Source: Desulforudis sp.
Lineage (GTDB): Bacteria > Bacillota > Desulfotomaculia > Desulfotomaculales > Desulforudaceae
Length of the DNA stretch: 64,000 bases
Assembly (NCBI GenBank): GCA_003604975.1
Contig: QZIR01000074.1
Span: 1-64,000, forward strand
Reading direction: 5' to 3'
Position numbers and translations under genes: made by a program. This document shows, piece by piece, positions 63,007 through 64,000 of the stretch. The notes beneath the pieces are model-generated. The model saw only the letters and a program-made list of their open reading frames with translations, ran no database searches and was not told the DNA's origin. The first letter of the stretch is position 1, and every line of letters starts with the position of its first letter.

Positions 63007-64000
63007 CTACATCGGCACCCAGGCCTGGCCGAAGAAGCCCTTGCTGAAGTAACCGAGACCAACGTAGATAGCGAGGACCACAAACAGCCGCTTGAGCCAG
63101 ATCTCCGGGATGTACTTCTGGGTGCGTGGCCCGACAATTGAGCCAATGAAGATCCCGATCAGTTCGATCCCGATCAGCGACCAGTAGACACCGGCTCCGG
63201 CCAGCTTAATGTAGGCCGTGATGCTGGCGCACATGCTGATGAAGACTGTTAGGGCCGAAGTGCCGGCCACGATAAACATCGGCAGGCCGACGATACTGGT
63301 CAGGAACGGGACGTACAGGAAACCGCCGCCGACACCGATGAAAGACGAGATGGCCGCGATGACGATACCGCCGAGGATGGGCCAGATCGGATTGAAGCCA
63401 AATTCAACTCCGCAGAAGGTAAACTCGACGCGGCTGACGCTGAACTTGGTAACCTTGACCCCTCTGTCTACGGTATCACCCTTCTCTTTAACGCTCTTTT
63501 CAAAGGCGTTCGCGGCATCCTTGGCAGCCTTCTTGCTGGCCTGACCATGGGGAGTGGTTTCATACAAGAGAACAGCGCCGACGAGGAATACGAACAGCCC
63601 GAACCAACCCTGGTACTGACTGAAGGTGATCTTGCCGCCGGTCAGCCAAGGGATCGCCACCGCGCCGACGATCGAGCCGAGACCGAGAGCGAGGCCCAGC
63701 GGCCAAACCAGACGGCCCATCCGGAAGTAATTGAGGCTCGAAACAAACGCGGAAAGACCCACCAGGAACTGGTTTGAAACACGAATCGAGTCCGTTAAGA
63801 GCTTGTTGACCGTAGGAGCCGTTTCCTTAAAGCTCTTCGCGTAAGGCCCCAGCCCAAACACCGTCATGTGGCCCACGCCGGCCATGATCCCGCCGAACGC
63901 GCCCACTGTGGAGAACACCCAGCCTACCCAGATCGCCCACAGGAAAGCCGCAATCAAGTTGACCTGAGGCGCCCCAGGAACCCCAAGGAATCCGCGCGGG
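63007..64000 (-). CDS. TSUP (TauE/SafE)-family transporter, cut by window end
   Basis: At least 330 residues of a TauE/SafE-type permease, a family that moves sulfite, sulfonates and other small anions. Membrane helices pack in two halves with the glycine-rich family motifs GAFGGIMAGVGHM and SSFIGVGGGFLYVPFLTS. A soluble insert of about 45 charged residues (KKAAKDAANAFEKSVKEKGD) joins the halves. The frame stays open past the TTG at 63957 to the window edge, with sensible sequence (GVPGAPQVN), so the true start lies outside. Transport of a sulfur oxyanion would suit a sulfur-metabolising anaerobe, but the substrate is not shown. Confidence 0.85.
   Translation of the reverse strand, partial: PRGFLGVPGAPQVNLIAAFLWAIWVGWVFSTVGAFGGIMAGVGHMTVFGLGPYAKSFKETAPTVNKLLTDSIRVSNQFLVGLSAFVSSLNYFRMGRLVWPLGLALGLGSIVGAVAIPWLTGGKITFSQYQGWFGLFVFLVGAVLLYETTPHGQASKKAAKDAANAFEKSVKEKGDTVDRGVKVTKFSVSRVEFTFCGVEFGFNPIWPILGGIVIAAISSFIGVGGGFLYVPFLTSIVGLPMFIVAGTSALTVFISMCASITAYIKLAGAGVYWSLIGIELIGIFIGSIVGPRTQKYIPEIWLKRLFVVLAIYVGLGYFSKGFFGQAWVPM

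Overview
The window looks like chromosome from an anaerobic, spore-forming, GC-rich clostridial Firmicute, in the general neighbourhood of Desulforudis, Desulfotomaculum, Ammonifex or Moorella; the genus is inference. The evidence is a YtxC-type sporulation protein, a YqzL-like small protein, a T-box leader on thrS, an rplT (L20)-type attenuator leader on infC-rpmI-rplT, a two-gene SufBC (SMS-type) Fe-S assembly locus, an energy-converting [NiFe] hydrogenase and a TauE/SafE-family (TSUP) transporter. Almost every gene lies on the minus strand. I see no rRNA, tRNA, CRISPR array, transposase or integrase.

Layout. 1-1.5 kb: a collapsed molybdate transporter locus, with fragments of modA, modB and modC left by internal deletions. 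1.5-25.3 kb: core genes, namely tyrS, a class A penicillin-binding protein (the one long plus-strand gene here), sufBC, a DUF89 protein, mutS2, a U32 peptidase-family protein, a NIF3-like protein, zapA, pheST, a TrmH-family rRNA methylase, ktrA, rplT-rpmI-infC (AUU start), thrS, a DUF445 protein and ytxC. 25.5-27.3 kb: a small membrane protein, an internally deleted chemotaxis-receptor gene and a decayed reading frame.

27.4-50.9 kb: a 23-kb defence island read entirely on the minus strand. In transcription order it holds an AddB-like nuclease, an AddA-like helicase-nuclease, an SNF2/DUF3883 helicase, a UvrD-like helicase, a DUF1156 DNA methylase, a DUF499 ATPase, the TcmP/three-Cys-motif pair, and McrB-McrC. 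The middle four genes (33.1-44.3 kb), perhaps with the AddAB-like pair, look like one multi-subunit methylation-linked DNA-processing or restriction system. Two island genes carry lesions: an in-frame amber codon in the SNF2 gene and a frameshift in mcrB. Both island edges are bordered by decayed genes.

51-57 kb: a frameshifted unknown gene, a small protein, a 5'-truncated transglutaminase-like gene, a membrane diguanylate cyclase, a secreted S9 peptidase and a Crp/Fnr regulator. 57.2-62.3 kb: a complete six-subunit Ech-type hydrogenase in the order A-B-C-D-E-F. 62.3-64 kb: a small Oxa1/DUF106-like membrane protein and a TSUP transporter cut by the window end. The hydrogenase would couple ferredoxin-dependent hydrogen turnover to ion translocation, and the TSUP gene would fit export or uptake of sulfur oxyanions or other small anions.
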